Assembly (NCBI GenBank): GCA_965227935.1
Contig: CBDDGS010000019.1
Coordinates: 1,798,001-1,862,000 of the forward strand
Direction: 5' to 3'
DNA from: JAWPMT01 sp965227935
GTDB taxonomy: Bacteria; Bacteroidota; Bacteroidia; Cytophagales; Cyclobacteriaceae
Length of the DNA stretch: 64,000 nt
The position numbers were made by a program, and so were the translations under genes. The notes beneath the pieces are model-generated. The model was not told the origin of the DNA and searched no databases. It was given only the letters and a program-made list of their open reading frames with translations. Of the stretch, positions 9,608-18,836 are shown piece by piece; positions within the stretch are counted from its first letter, which is position 1, and each line of letters starts with the position of its first letter.

Positions 9608-10882
9608 TTATTTCGCAAGAGCCATATTTACCAGAAGGATCATGCTTTGTGCCTCATCCTTGAGGTCAGTCCATGCAAACCACACTTTCCCTGCATGAAA
9701 GGCCATCTGAGGGAAGCCACTTCCCCGCGCCTCGTTGCTTTCCGCAACCTTGAGGATTGGGCCCATAGTACCGTTCTTGTTGACAGTCCGTGCTCTGATC
9801 ACGGTAGTCTCTCCTTCCCTGCCAAGCCAGCTCACCATCGCCTGCTCCTTGTTGAGCATTTCTATATCTACCCGGCCCAACGGGCCATTGTTGTCGATAA
9901 GCACCGGCTGGCCAAACGATGCCCCACCATCTTCGGAAAAGATGACCTTTACCTGTGACACGCCGTTGGCACCAGAGAACCAAGCCACTGCGAGATCATT
10001 GCCGAGCGCATCCGCCCGGGGCCCATTCACGGGGCAACCTTCAATGTTCCAATTGTCGGCATAAACCGTTTGGGGCGCCGTCCAGGCACCATCGACGAGT
10101 CGGACGATGGACATGTCCCTAACCTCCAATTCTGACCGATCCCGATAGATGACGATGGGGCCATTCGCAGTTATGGCTCCAGTTGTTTGGCAGCAGTCGC
10201 AAACACGGTCGTCGAGCTCGTACTCCTGTGAAAGGTTGCCCTCGAGGTCCAAAACGGCAGAACGGACAGTCATTGCCCCTTGATGGCCTTCATGCCCGCC
10301 GTGCCCACCGCCGGTATTTCGACCGTCGAGCCACGCGAGCTGAAACGATCCACTGGCCAGTGGTAGCATCGTCACAAAGCCATGTTCTGTCGGCGTGCCA
10401 TCGGAATGCGGTATGAGTGGCGAAGTCCACTCCTCACCTACCTTCCGGCCAATATTCACGTCATAGGAATAGGTACCAGCAGAGCTCTTGGCGAGAAAAT
10501 GGGCAAGCATACCTCCCTGGGCATCGGCAGCCACCGTTGGGTAATCCGCCCAATTCACAAACCAGTCCGTCCCTGTTGCAATAGTCACACCATCAGACCA
10601 GCCTTGCTGCTCCCACCGGGCATACTTCAGGATAGCGGTATCCGATCGCTTCTCCACCCATGAGAGGTACAACTGCTCATCATCACCCACGACCAGATAA
10701 GGTAGTGAGCTGTTAGCAGCTGCAGGGCCTGATACCTCTTGTAGCACTGGTGCAGACACCTCTTGCTGCTCATTTTGCGGAGTTTGTGCGCAGCCTAGGG
10801 CCACCACTGCGAGGGAGCAGACGGCGACCCAAGACCGAGCACGTAGCCACATGGCGGACATCTTTGTTGGGGCAGTGGTCAT
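9608..10882 (-). CDS. Propeller-like lipoprotein with His- and Cys-rich motifs, Cu-efflux operon
   Basis: A 424-residue predicted lipoprotein (VVALGC, lipidated Cys at 31). Repeated W/Y-rich strand patterns such as LYLSWVEKRSDTAILKYARW and MVSWLGREGETTVIRART suggest a BNR/sialidase-like beta-propeller, but YRIP and clear Asp boxes are absent, so sialidase activity is unlikely. Two features stand out: GGHGGHEGH (His 194, 197 and 200) and CDCC followed by QTT (Cys 228, 230 and 231). Both look like soft-metal ligands. The ATG overlaps the DUF3347 stop by four bases, making this the last gene of the cus-type operon. I infer a periplasmic copper-binding role. Databases may label it exo-alpha-sialidase by fold alone. 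Confidence 0.75.
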   Translation of the reverse strand: MTTAPTKMSAMWLRARSWVAVCSLAVVALGCAQTPQNEQQEVSAPVLQEVSGPAAANSSLPYLVVGDDEQLYLSWVEKRSDTAILKYARWEQQGWSDGVTIATGTDWFVNWADYPTVAADAQGGMLAHFLAKSSAGTYSYDVNIGRKVGEEWTSPLIPHSDGTPTEHGFVTMLPLASGSFQLAWLDGRNTGGGHGGHEGHQGAMTVRSAVLDLEGNLSQEYELDDRVCDCCQTTGAITANGPIVIYRDRSELEVRDMSIVRLVDGAWTAPQTVYADNWNIEGCPVNGPRADALGNDLAVAWFSGANGVSQVKVIFSEDGGASFGQPVLIDNNGPLGRVDIEMLNKEQAMVSWLGREGETTVIRARTVNKNGTMGPILKVAESNEARGSGFPQMAFHAGKVWFAWTDLKDEAQSMILLVNMALAK

Positions 10883-11316
10883 AGCTTCTCTTCGACCCTA
10901 CCGCATTTCAGCATCATATCGCCGAAGTAAGGATTGCGGATTTCCTCTGACATGCTGAGCCAATCGGCACCAGAGTTGTTGAAAGCCATTGGGCAATGCT
11001 GAACAAACACCCCTTGGTTGCCTGGCATAGCTTTCAGCGTCAAAATCAACTTGTCAGTGACCACTTTGAATGCCTTGCGCTGCATGGCGAGGTCATCATA
11101 TTTGACGATTTCCTTGGTGATCTTGATCATATCTGCCTCCATATCTTGCTTCTCAAGTTGTACCGCCAATTTCTCAGCAGCCTCCTGGGCTTTTGTCGCA
11201 TCAGACTTGACCAGTGCGTCTTTGAGATCCATGTAGGGTCCGAGATAGCTTGTGCCATCCTGCGCCTGAACGATTCCAGCACATACCATTCCTAAAACAA
11301 GTGCGATAGTCTTCAT
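10879..11316 (-). CDS. DUF3347 protein, probable periplasmic copper-binding accessory
   Basis: A 145-residue exported protein with a signal peptide ending near VQAQ. A helical middle region (ALVKSDATKAQEAAEKLA) is followed by the DUF3347 signature: HCPMAF, GADWLS, NPYFGDMMLKCG. The two Cys and the Met residues of CPM and MML are plausible Cu(I) ligands. The same signature occurs as the C-terminal domain of the CusB-like protein encoded 37 bases upstream, so this is a stand-alone version of a domain fused there. The lipoprotein gene overlaps its stop. Binding or handing over copper to the efflux pump is inference from context. Confidence 0.85.
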   Translation of the reverse strand: MKTIALVLGMVCAGIVQAQDGTSYLGPYMDLKDALVKSDATKAQEAAEKLAVQLEKQDMEADMIKITKEIVKYDDLAMQRKAFKVVTDKLILTLKAMPGNQGVFVQHCPMAFNNSGADWLSMSEEIRNPYFGDMMLKCGRVEEKL

Positions 11317-11353
11317 ATGTATTGCTTTTTGTATTTGATTAATATTCTCGTTT

Positions 11354-13135
11354 TCAATTCAATTCCTCTTCGACATTGCCACAAGTCAGCATTTGATCTC
11401 CGAAATAAGGATTAAGTATTTCATCAGAGTCACTCAGCCAAAAGGCCCCCTCGAAATCAAAAGCCATGGGGCAGTATTGCCTGAACCCTCCGGTGGTTAC
11501 GTCAAACTTCACGATGGTCTGGAATAGCTGATCACTCAATGGTGAAAGAGCAGCCCTGATCTCCTCAACATCTGAAGACGAGGTCATGATCTCGGTGACA
11601 GCCTTAAGCACCGCCAGGTCTTTCATCCACTCCATGTGCGCATCGCCTTTTACCAGGGTCATGTCCACATCTTCAATAGCAGCGAGCAGCTTGACGGCTT
11701 GCTCCTGAGCATTGCCTGCCTCCGTTTCGACAAGTGCATCCTTCACTGGTAGGTAGCTTTCAAACACACTTCGGAGTTGCTCGCGGAATACGGAGCTTAC
11801 CTCGAAGGTGTCAACAGCAATATTCACTTCCGGGTGGCTGATGGTAGGTGTGGATGAATCGTCCATCCCATGGTCATGACCCGTAGCCACTTTACCGCCA
11901 TTGGGATTCATCATGCTGACTTTCCCTTCCAGTTGTGCCGCAGCATCGATCTTGAATACGCCGTTGGCAGCCACTTCCTCACCGGCCTCCAAACCTTCTT
12001 CGACCACATAGTGATCTCCTGCGTCCGGACCCAATTTCACTTCTCTGAATTGGAATGTGGGCTGCGTATAGTTCGGGCGCAACACGTACACGACTGCACG
12101 CTTGCCTGTCCATAGCACGGCTGATTTGGGCACGAGCAACTGGTTGTCGGCATTGGGAAGGCGGGCTTGAAGGGCGCCTTCTACAAACATTTCAGGCTTC
12201 AGCAACCCGTTAGGGTTTTGGATCTCTGTGCGAATCGCAGCAGTTCTGGTCTGTTTGTTGACAATCGGATCAATGAAAGTGATCACACTTTGGAAGGTCC
12301 TTCCGGGAATGGACTGAACGCGGAACTCAACGGAATCTCCGACAGCAATCCATTGAAGGTCGCTCTCATAAGCATCAAACAACACCCACAGGCGATTGAG
12401 ATTGGCAATCTCGACCAACACGGTCCCCTCCTTCACGTGCTCACCCTCACTGATGTTCCTGGCGATAATAGTCCCTGACCTTGGGGCGTAGACATCGAAA
12501 TAATATTGTGGCTCCCCTTTATCGACGATCTGTTGGATCTGCTGATCAGTCAATTCCCACAGCTTTAGCTTTTGAACTGCCGCCTCATAAAATGACGGAT
12601 TGGATGTCTTGAACTTCAAGGCCTCAAATAGCTCCTTCTGTGCTGTCACCAGATCCGGCGAGTAGATCGTCGCCAGTCGTTGTCCGGCACTAATGTACTG
12701 GCCTGTAAAGTCCGCGAACAGGCGCTCAACGCGACCACCGAAATGCGCAGTGACTTTGGCGATCCGCCGTTCATCCGCTTCTACTTTACCAGGTAATTGC
12801 ACGGACTTCTCGGGCCGGTCATTGCTCACCTTCACGGTCTGGATGGCCGCCAGCTTCATGGCCGATTCCGTCATTTGTACCTCGTCGATCGCTACCGCCT
12901 CACCTGTATTCGACAAAGGAATGAGGTCCATCCCACAGATCGGGCAACTTCCCGGTTCATCCTGGCGGATCTGAGGATGCATGCTACAAGTCCATGTCTC
13001 GGACGGGCCAGTATGATCATGGCTCGCTTCTCCCCCAACCTCAGGGGCCGAGGGTTTGATTATCCAACCTAGCAGCAGCCCAAGAATCAACAGTGCCGCG
13101 CCAGTCAACCATCTATTTTTTAACAGCTTGTTCAT
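11354..13135 (-). CDS. cusB: CusB-type periplasmic adaptor with N-terminal metal-binding and C-terminal DUF3347 domains
   Basis: A 593-residue membrane-fusion protein for the CusA pump. After an N-terminal membrane anchor (residues about 8-27) there is a heavy-metal-binding domain, TWTCSMHPQI to GSCPICGMDLIP (residues about 47-73), which binds soft metals through Cys and Met. The adaptor core follows: barrel-sandwich halves around KVTAHFGGRVERLFADFTGQ and YFDVYAPRSGTIIARN, then beta-barrel and membrane-proximal parts to about residue 420. HGMDDSSTP links to a C-terminal DUF3347 domain with YCPMAF, FWLSDSDEILNPYFGDQMLTCG. The start overlaps the TolC-like stop by four bases. The three-part architecture means metal loading and export are joined in one chain. 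Confidence 0.92.
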   Translation of the reverse strand: MNKLLKNRWLTGAALLILGLLLGWIIKPSAPEVGGEASHDHTGPSETWTCSMHPQIRQDEPGSCPICGMDLIPLSNTGEAVAIDEVQMTESAMKLAAIQTVKVSNDRPEKSVQLPGKVEADERRIAKVTAHFGGRVERLFADFTGQYISAGQRLATIYSPDLVTAQKELFEALKFKTSNPSFYEAAVQKLKLWELTDQQIQQIVDKGEPQYYFDVYAPRSGTIIARNISEGEHVKEGTVLVEIANLNRLWVLFDAYESDLQWIAVGDSVEFRVQSIPGRTFQSVITFIDPIVNKQTRTAAIRTEIQNPNGLLKPEMFVEGALQARLPNADNQLLVPKSAVLWTGKRAVVYVLRPNYTQPTFQFREVKLGPDAGDHYVVEEGLEAGEEVAANGVFKIDAAAQLEGKVSMMNPNGGKVATGHDHGMDDSSTPTISHPEVNIAVDTFEVSSVFREQLRSVFESYLPVKDALVETEAGNAQEQAVKLLAAIEDVDMTLVKGDAHMEWMKDLAVLKAVTEIMTSSSDVEEIRAALSPLSDQLFQTIVKFDVTTGGFRQYCPMAFDFEGAFWLSDSDEILNPYFGDQMLTCGNVEEELN

Positions 13136-14382
13136 TTCCCTAGTAGATAGTTTATTTCGTAAATCGCCCGGTTCGCCAATACTCTGGCCTTTTCCAATTC
13201 CAGCTGATAGCCAAGCAATCGGCGTTCCATTCGTAGTACCTCTTCAAAATCCGCTCCTCCGGTGCTGAATTCAGTTTGCAGGAGAGAAAGTGATTGCGAT
13301 GCCAGCTCACGAAGATTATTGTAAAGGGTAATCCGCCTTGAGGCATCAAGGTGGTCTCGGATCTGTGATTCCAGGACCGACGTAAGCGTGTTGGTTTGGT
13401 CCTCAATCTCATACTGCAATCGCTCCTGCTGCAACGCTATGGCCCGCTCCTGAGCATTGTATTTCTTGCGGTAGATCGGAAGTTTCAATCCCACCTGTGG
13501 CAGTAGGAATGCGTCCTGACCATTGCCCGCCAGGTCGGTTACATCCGTTCGATCTCCAATATTGATATAGCTGGCACCAACTGTAAACGAGGGTTTGCCA
13601 GATAATTCCACTGCCCGGAGTTGTGCCTCTTTGGCCTGAAGTTCGCTCCTAAGTGATGCCAGGGAGGCATTATTGGCAACAATACTGTCATACAAGGTCT
13701 GCTTGCCCAAGAGCAACGGTGAAACCGCGAGTGAATCCGGAAATGCAATGGGGGCAGCCAGTTCAATGTTGAGCAGCGCTTCAAATTGTGCCAAGGAGGA
13801 TGCCCTGCTATCCACCCAATAGTCTCGCTGCGTTTTCAGTTCCTGCTCCTCCATTTCCACACGCAAGACGTCAACAAAGGGTGTCTTGCCACTTTCAAAA
13901 TTCACTCTGGCCAGTTCCTTGAAAGAGCTGAGCAATGTCAAATTCTCCTCCGTCAAAGTAATGGACCGCTCCACGAGGTACAACTGATCGTACGCTTGTC
14001 GCACATTCTTGAACAATCGGAGTTTGGCGTCCTCGAATAGTTGCAGCCTCACTTCTGCGCTTTGGGCCGCAGCGCTTCCTTGTGCCTTTAGGGTACCAAA
14101 CCAGGGGAAGGTCTGGCTGACTGCCAATGTGGCCCTTTGAGGGCCTACGCGTGTCTCCACGGGCTGGATGAAGATACCAAAGGCCAATTGTGGGTCTGGC
14201 AGCCCCTGAGCTTGCGGGATGCTTTCCATGGCAGCCAAATAGTCACTGAAGCGCGCTTTTAAACCTGGATTGTTGGTAGCCGCTATTTCGAGGAACTCAT
14301 CAACGGATTGCTGAGCCCTCACTGCCGTGGCGCAGTAGAGGGATATTAGGGCAATATATAGAAGTCGAAACCCTGGTTTCAT
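13132..14382 (-). CDS. TolC-family outer membrane efflux protein (CusC/CzcC-like)
   Basis: A 416-residue outer-membrane channel component of the tripartite pump. I start it at the ATG 14380-14382 (MKPGFRLLYIALISLYC), which has a good signal peptide ending at VRAQ and overlaps the cusA stop by four bases. The frame is open eleven codons further upstream. The body shows long amphipathic helices in two repeats typical of TolC (AAQSAEVRLQLFEDAKLRLFKNVRQAYDQLY, shown here only as its helical character; second copy near residues 290-410), with SFTVGASYINIGDRTD between them. It should dock on the CusB-like adaptor to pass metal across the outer membrane. Confidence 0.88.
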   Translation of the reverse strand: MKPGFRLLYIALISLYCATAVRAQQSVDEFLEIAATNNPGLKARFSDYLAAMESIPQAQGLPDPQLAFGIFIQPVETRVGPQRATLAVSQTFPWFGTLKAQGSAAAQSAEVRLQLFEDAKLRLFKNVRQAYDQLYLVERSITLTEENLTLLSSFKELARVNFESGKTPFVDVLRVEMEEQELKTQRDYWVDSRASSLAQFEALLNIELAAPIAFPDSLAVSPLLLGKQTLYDSIVANNASLASLRSELQAKEAQLRAVELSGKPSFTVGASYINIGDRTDVTDLAGNGQDAFLLPQVGLKLPIYRKKYNAQERAIALQQERLQYEIEDQTNTLTSVLESQIRDHLDASRRITLYNNLRELASQSLSLLQTEFSTGGADFEEVLRMERRLLGYQLELEKARVLANRAIYEINYLLGK

Positions 14383-17300
14383 AAGGTCTGGCGTTTTAGT
14401 TGAAACTCCTGCCACATGCTGTAAAGGACGGGTACAACAAACATGGTAATCACCTGGATGATCATCCCGCCGAAAGTAGGTATCGCCATCGGTACCATGA
14501 TGTCTGACCCCTTGCCTGTCGATGTTAAGACCGGCAATAAGGCAATCACCGTGGTAGCTGCGGTCATCATTGCAGGTCTCACACGCTGGCTGCCGGCATG
14601 GAGTACTGCCTGTCTGATGCCTTGCACTGTTTTGGGCTGCTCCCTGTCAAAATGCTGCTTCAGGTAGGTACCCATAATCACGCCGTCGTCCGTAGCTACG
14701 CCAAATAATGCGATGAAACCGACCCATACGGCCACACTTAGATTGATCTTGTGGACCTGGAACAGCTCCCTCATGTCAGAGCCAAACAATGAAAAGTTCA
14801 GGAACCAGTCCTGGCCATAAAGCCAAATGAGAATGAAGCCCCCGGCAAAAGCCACGAACACCCCGGAGAATACCATGAGCGTGGGCTGGATCTTACCAAA
14901 CTGAAAATACAGGATCAACAGAATGGCGAGCAAACTCACCGGTATCACAACTGACAATCGCTTGGTGGCTCTTATTTGGTTTTCGTAATTGCCAGCAAAT
15001 CGATAGCTGACGCCCATTGGGATCTCGATGTCTCCCGCATTGATCCGTTCGGCGATCAATTCCTGTGCGTGCTCAACCACATCGACCTCCGCATAGCCCT
15101 CTTCTTTGTCAAAGATCACGTAGCTCACCAGGAAGGTATCTTCACTCTTGATATTTTGAGGACCCCGCACATAAGTGAGCTCCGCCAACTCCTGAAGAGG
15201 CACCTGCACACCGGTTGGTGTAGGAATGAGGATATTCTTGATATCATCCGGGTTGTCTCGCAGCTCACGGGCGTAACGGACTCTCACGGGATAACGCTCC
15301 CGGCCTTCGACGGTCATCGTTTGTGTGTTACCACCCACGGCGACGCCCAGGTACATCTGCATATCCGCGACGCTGAGGCCATATCGGGCGATCGCTCTAC
15401 GGTCTATCTTGATCTCCAGGTAGGGCTTCCCCACGACCCTATCCGCAAAAACGGAACTGGCCTTCACCCCAGGCACTTCCTGGAGAATCCTTTCCATGTC
15501 CAGTCCTACTGCCTCGATGGTCTCAAGGTCGGGACCATAGATCTTCATCCCCATCGGGGCACGCATCCCAGTGGACAACATGACGAGGCGGGTTGAAATA
15601 GGTTGTAGCTTGGGAGCGGAAGTCATGCCGGGGATATTGGCCACTCTGACGACCTCATCCCAGATATCATTGGGCGATTGGATTTCTTCTCTCCATTGCC
15701 TGAAGTACTTCCCATTGCCATCCGGGACCAGCAACTCAGTATCTAATTGTGAGAGTTTGGAGCTCTCCCATTGGAACGTGCTTCCGTCACTAAGTTCGTA
15801 TTCTCCCTCCCTATTCACCTTGAAGCGCCGGCGATGGCCATCTTCGTCAAGCATATATTCGGGTTTGTAGTTGATCACATTTTCGAACATCGATATGGGC
15901 GCCGGATCCAGCGCCGACGATACGCGACCCCACTTACCCACAGTCGTCTCCACTTCAGGGATGGAGGTAACCAACTGGTCCAGGAGTCGAATCGTCTCTA
16001 TGTTCTCCTCAATACCAGAGTGAGGCATTGTCGTGGGCATCAGAAGATAAGATCCCTCATCCAGTGGCGGCATAAATTCCTTACCCATGCCGGGGAACGT
16101 CTCGGAGGCCGAGGCCCAAAAACCCGTTTGTCGCACATCTAAACCCATGCGCTCCGGGACGGCGCCAACAAAACCAAAAAGGCGGTCAAAGCCTTGCCAC
16201 GACAACAAGCCCAATAGCAGGATGATAAAAGGCAAAGTGAAGAACTGCCATTTGTGTGACAGGCACCAGTTCAGCACTTGTCCATAGTACCGTACTACAA
16301 GCAGAAGGACCCCAAGGATCAAGGCGATGGCAACTGCTACAAATAGAAAATTCGTGAATGAAGACACTCCAGGCCCTAATGGCAGCCATTGCTGGGTCAG
16401 GAAGTACATTACGGTGCAGAGCACAATACCAATGCCCAGATAGGTGGGCATCTCCGACCATCTGCCTCGCCATTTGTCGGCGAAGAGATTATTCGCTCCA
16501 ATCAGCAGGAGCACGACGCCTGCCCAGGTCACGAAAAACAGAAGGACCACTCCCCCAATCATGACGAGAACATGGGCCACTCTTCTTATTTTCTTGGAGC
16601 TCAGCTTGATGGAAAATACGACGTGAGCAAATGCCGGGATGATGATCAAACCGATGAAGAGCGCGGACAGCAGCGCAAAAGTCTTGGTGAACGCCAAAGG
16701 ATGGAACAGCTTGCCTTCCTGAGCCTGTAGCGCAAATACTGGTATGAAGCTGATTACTGTGGTTGCCAGTGCCGTGACTACCGCAGAGGCTACCTCTACC
16801 GTGGCCTGATAAATGACCTTTAGTCTCCGTGCAGCGTCCAGCGTGCTATTCTCAGGCATCTGCAAGTGCCGTATGATGTTTTCGGTAAAGACGATGCCTA
16901 CATCGACCATGACGCCAATGGCTATGGCGATGCCAGAGAGGGCTACAATGTTGGCTGCAACGCCGAAGTAACGCATAGCAATGAAGGTCATCAAAACCCC
17001 CAAAGGCAGCAAGCTGGAAATGAGAATTGAAGCCCGGAGGTTGAGGACAAGGATAATGACCACAATGATGCTAATGAGGACCTCGAGTGTCAGTGCCTCT
17101 TCCAGGGTCCCAAGCGTCTCTTTGATGAGCCCTGTGCGATCATAGAAGGGCACGATCGTCACTTTTGATACCGTACCGTCGTTCAGCGTCTTACTTGGGA
17201 GACCGGGAGCCAGATCATCGATCTTGGCCTTGACCGCGTTGATGACCTCCATCGGATTTGACCCATAGCGGGCCACCACTACGGCTCCAACCGCTTCTGC

Positions 17301-18191
17301 CCCCGCTTTGTCCAGTCCACCCCTTCGTGTGGCCGGGCCCATCTGTACCGTCGCCACGTCTTTGATCCGAATCGGAATATTGTTGATGGCGACGACCACT
17401 GCTTCCTCCAGATCGCTGATGTCTTTGATGTAACCCAATCCACGGATCAGGTACTCCGCCCTATTGAATTCCATCGTCCGGGCACCGACGTCCAGATTGC
17501 TCTTCTTGACGGCGGTCATGATGTCTGAGACATCTACGTTGTAGCTTTTCATAGCCACGGGATCGATGTCCACCTGATATTCCTTCACAAAGCCGCCCAC
17601 CGAGGCAACCTCTGAAACCCCTTCAGCCGAGGCAATCCCATACTTTACATAGAAATCCTGAATGGACCTCAGTTCCTGTGGATCCCAACCACCAGCCGGC
17701 CGACCCTCGGCATCTCTACCTTCCAGGGTATACCAAAATATCTGCCCAAGGGCGGTGGCATCCGGGCCTAAACTCGGTTGCACATTCTCAGGTAAAGTGC
17801 CGGATGGTAGAGAATTGAGCTTCTCGAGAATGCGGGACCGGCTCCAATAGAATTCAATGTCTTCGTCGAAGATCAGGTAGATACTGGACAGACCAAATAT
17901 GGAACTGCTGCGAATCGTCTTCACCCCCGGAATGCCCAAAAGAGCTGTCGTAAGAGGATATGTGACCTGATCCTCGATATCCTGAGGGGATCGTCCCATC
18001 CATTCGGTGTAGACAATCTGTTGATTCTCACCAATGTCGGGGATGGCGTCTACAGGCACCGGGTCGCTGGGGAGATTACCCAGATTCCAGCCAAATGGAG
18101 CCGTCGCTATACCCCAAACGATCACTGACAATGTGATCAAGAGAGTGACCAGCCTGTTTTCTAAGAAATATTTTATAATTCGATTAATCAT
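14379..18191 (-). CDS. cusA: CusA/CzcA-family heavy-metal efflux RND transporter
   Basis: A 1270-residue proton-driven inner-membrane pump. The ATG at 18189-18191 gives MINRIIKYFLENRLVTLL, the normal start of this family; the longer open frame adds 21 unlikely residues. Family marks are DAIPDIGENQQIVYTEW, DQVTYPLTTALLGIPGVKTIRS, the TM4 proton-relay Asp in IGVMVDVGIVFTEN, and ATDDGVIMGTYL. The periplasmic segment TRLVMLSTGMRAPMGMK is Met-rich like CusA, so Cu(I)/Ag(I) is the likeliest substrate. It is about 200 residues longer than E. coli CusA, with an extra hydrophobic block after the first helix bundle (around SKKIRRVAHVLV) and an inserted hydrophilic stretch after NYKPEYMLDEDG. The gene sits between the HYC_CC_PP gene and the TolC-like gene. 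Confidence 0.93.
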   Translation of the reverse strand: MINRIIKYFLENRLVTLLITLSVIVWGIATAPFGWNLGNLPSDPVPVDAIPDIGENQQIVYTEWMGRSPQDIEDQVTYPLTTALLGIPGVKTIRSSSIFGLSSIYLIFDEDIEFYWSRSRILEKLNSLPSGTLPENVQPSLGPDATALGQIFWYTLEGRDAEGRPAGGWDPQELRSIQDFYVKYGIASAEGVSEVASVGGFVKEYQVDIDPVAMKSYNVDVSDIMTAVKKSNLDVGARTMEFNRAEYLIRGLGYIKDISDLEEAVVVAINNIPIRIKDVATVQMGPATRRGGLDKAGAEAVGAVVVARYGSNPMEVINAVKAKIDDLAPGLPSKTLNDGTVSKVTIVPFYDRTGLIKETLGTLEEALTLEVLISIIVVIILVLNLRASILISSLLPLGVLMTFIAMRYFGVAANIVALSGIAIAIGVMVDVGIVFTENIIRHLQMPENSTLDAARRLKVIYQATVEVASAVVTALATTVISFIPVFALQAQEGKLFHPLAFTKTFALLSALFIGLIIIPAFAHVVFSIKLSSKKIRRVAHVLVMIGGVVLLFFVTWAGVVLLLIGANNLFADKWRGRWSEMPTYLGIGIVLCTVMYFLTQQWLPLGPGVSSFTNFLFVAVAIALILGVLLLVVRYYGQVLNWCLSHKWQFFTLPFIILLLGLLSWQGFDRLFGFVGAVPERMGLDVRQTGFWASASETFPGMGKEFMPPLDEGSYLLMPTTMPHSGIEENIETIRLLDQLVTSIPEVETTVGKWGRVSSALDPAPISMFENVINYKPEYMLDEDGHRRRFKVNREGEYELSDGSTFQWESSKLSQLDTELLVPDGNGKYFRQWREEIQSPNDIWDEVVRVANIPGMTSAPKLQPISTRLVMLSTGMRAPMGMKIYGPDLETIEAVGLDMERILQEVPGVKASSVFADRVVGKPYLEIKIDRRAIARYGLSVADMQMYLGVAVGGNTQTMTVEGRERYPVRVRYARELRDNPDDIKNILIPTPTGVQVPLQELAELTYVRGPQNIKSEDTFLVSYVIFDKEEGYAEVDVVEHAQELIAERINAGDIEIPMGVSYRFAGNYENQIRATKRLSVVIPVSLLAILLILYFQFGKIQPTLMVFSGVFVAFAGGFILIWLYGQDWFLNFSLFGSDMRELFQVHKINLSVAVWVGFIALFGVATDDGVIMGTYLKQHFDREQPKTVQGIRQAVLHAGSQRVRPAMMTAATTVIALLPVLTSTGKGSDIMVPMAIPTFGGMIIQVITMFVVPVLYSMWQEFQLKRQTL

Positions 18192-18281
18192 AGCGTCATT
18201 CAATACTGTCGATCTTGACAATAGAATCGAGGGTCCATTGACATGGCCCTGCACCCTCGTAAGGGCGTAAATGGCTATGAC

Positions 18282-18686
18282 TTAAATGAGAAATGACTGC
18301 ACCATGACCGGTACGTCCTGGGCAATCAAAGGAGGTTTGTAGTTCTGATAAGGATTGTGGTCGCTGGTTTCATTGTCCAGATTCAACTGGACCACCGAAT
18401 AAACGAACACAGCCAATAATTGAAGGTCCGGTCGGGCGTCGAAAGTGAAATGTCCCTTTTCAAGGTTATCCACCTTATATTCTTCGACCGTGTCCTCACA
18501 ACAACCCATGGGGCAAGGCTCATTATCCGCGAGGCCCATTGCGGACATGCACGAATCAGCCTTGGTGAAGAGGGCCACGTTCTTCAAGCGCCCCATACAA
18601 TAGTGCTTGTGCATCACGACACCAATGCTGCTGACAAGCAGGATCATTGCCATGGACACGGTCACTATGTTCTTGAGAAACTTCAC
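18282..18686 (-). CDS. HYC_CC_PP family protein, first gene of the Cu-efflux operon
   Basis: A 134-residue membrane-anchored or exported protein named for three motifs all visible here: HYC in HKHYCMG, CC in CPMGCCED and PP in NYKPPLI. The N-terminal hydrophobic helix is residues about 7-26, and a second weak hydrophobic stretch is near LLAVFVYSVVQL. The Cys, His and Met content suggests soft-metal handling, and such genes are often near copper genes in Bacteroidota, but no activity is known to me. The start is GTG (18684-18686). A TAnnTTTG-like -7 box (TACATTTG, 18694-18701 on this strand) sits only eight bases ahead, implying an almost leaderless transcript or another promoter upstream. cusA begins 90 bases downstream. 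Confidence 0.82.
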   Translation of the reverse strand: MKFLKNIVTVSMAMILLVSSIGVVMHKHYCMGRLKNVALFTKADSCMSAMGLADNEPCPMGCCEDTVEEYKVDNLEKGHFTFDARPDLQLLAVFVYSVVQLNLDNETSDHNPYQNYKPPLIAQDVPVMVQSFLI

Positions 18687-18783
18687 TTTGACACAAATGT
18701 ACGTAATTCCGCCATCAAGGATACGTAAACTTCTGCCTCAGGCCCAATTGGATTCGTCTGCACAAGCCACTGACGTAAAAGTC

Positions 18784-18815
18784 TTGAGTGGGTTCAGAAT
18801 ATTGAAATATACTTG
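18784..18815 (+). promoter_or_regulatory. Bacteroidota-type promoter for the S9 peptidase gene
   Basis: A TTG at 18784-18786 is followed after 21 bases by TATACTTG at 18808-18815, one mismatch from the Bacteroidota -7 consensus TAnnTTTG at the usual spacing. The predicted transcript would start about 18-20 bases before the ATG at 18837. Confidence 0.45.
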
Positions 18816-18836
18816 AGCTACTAAACCAAACGTGTG

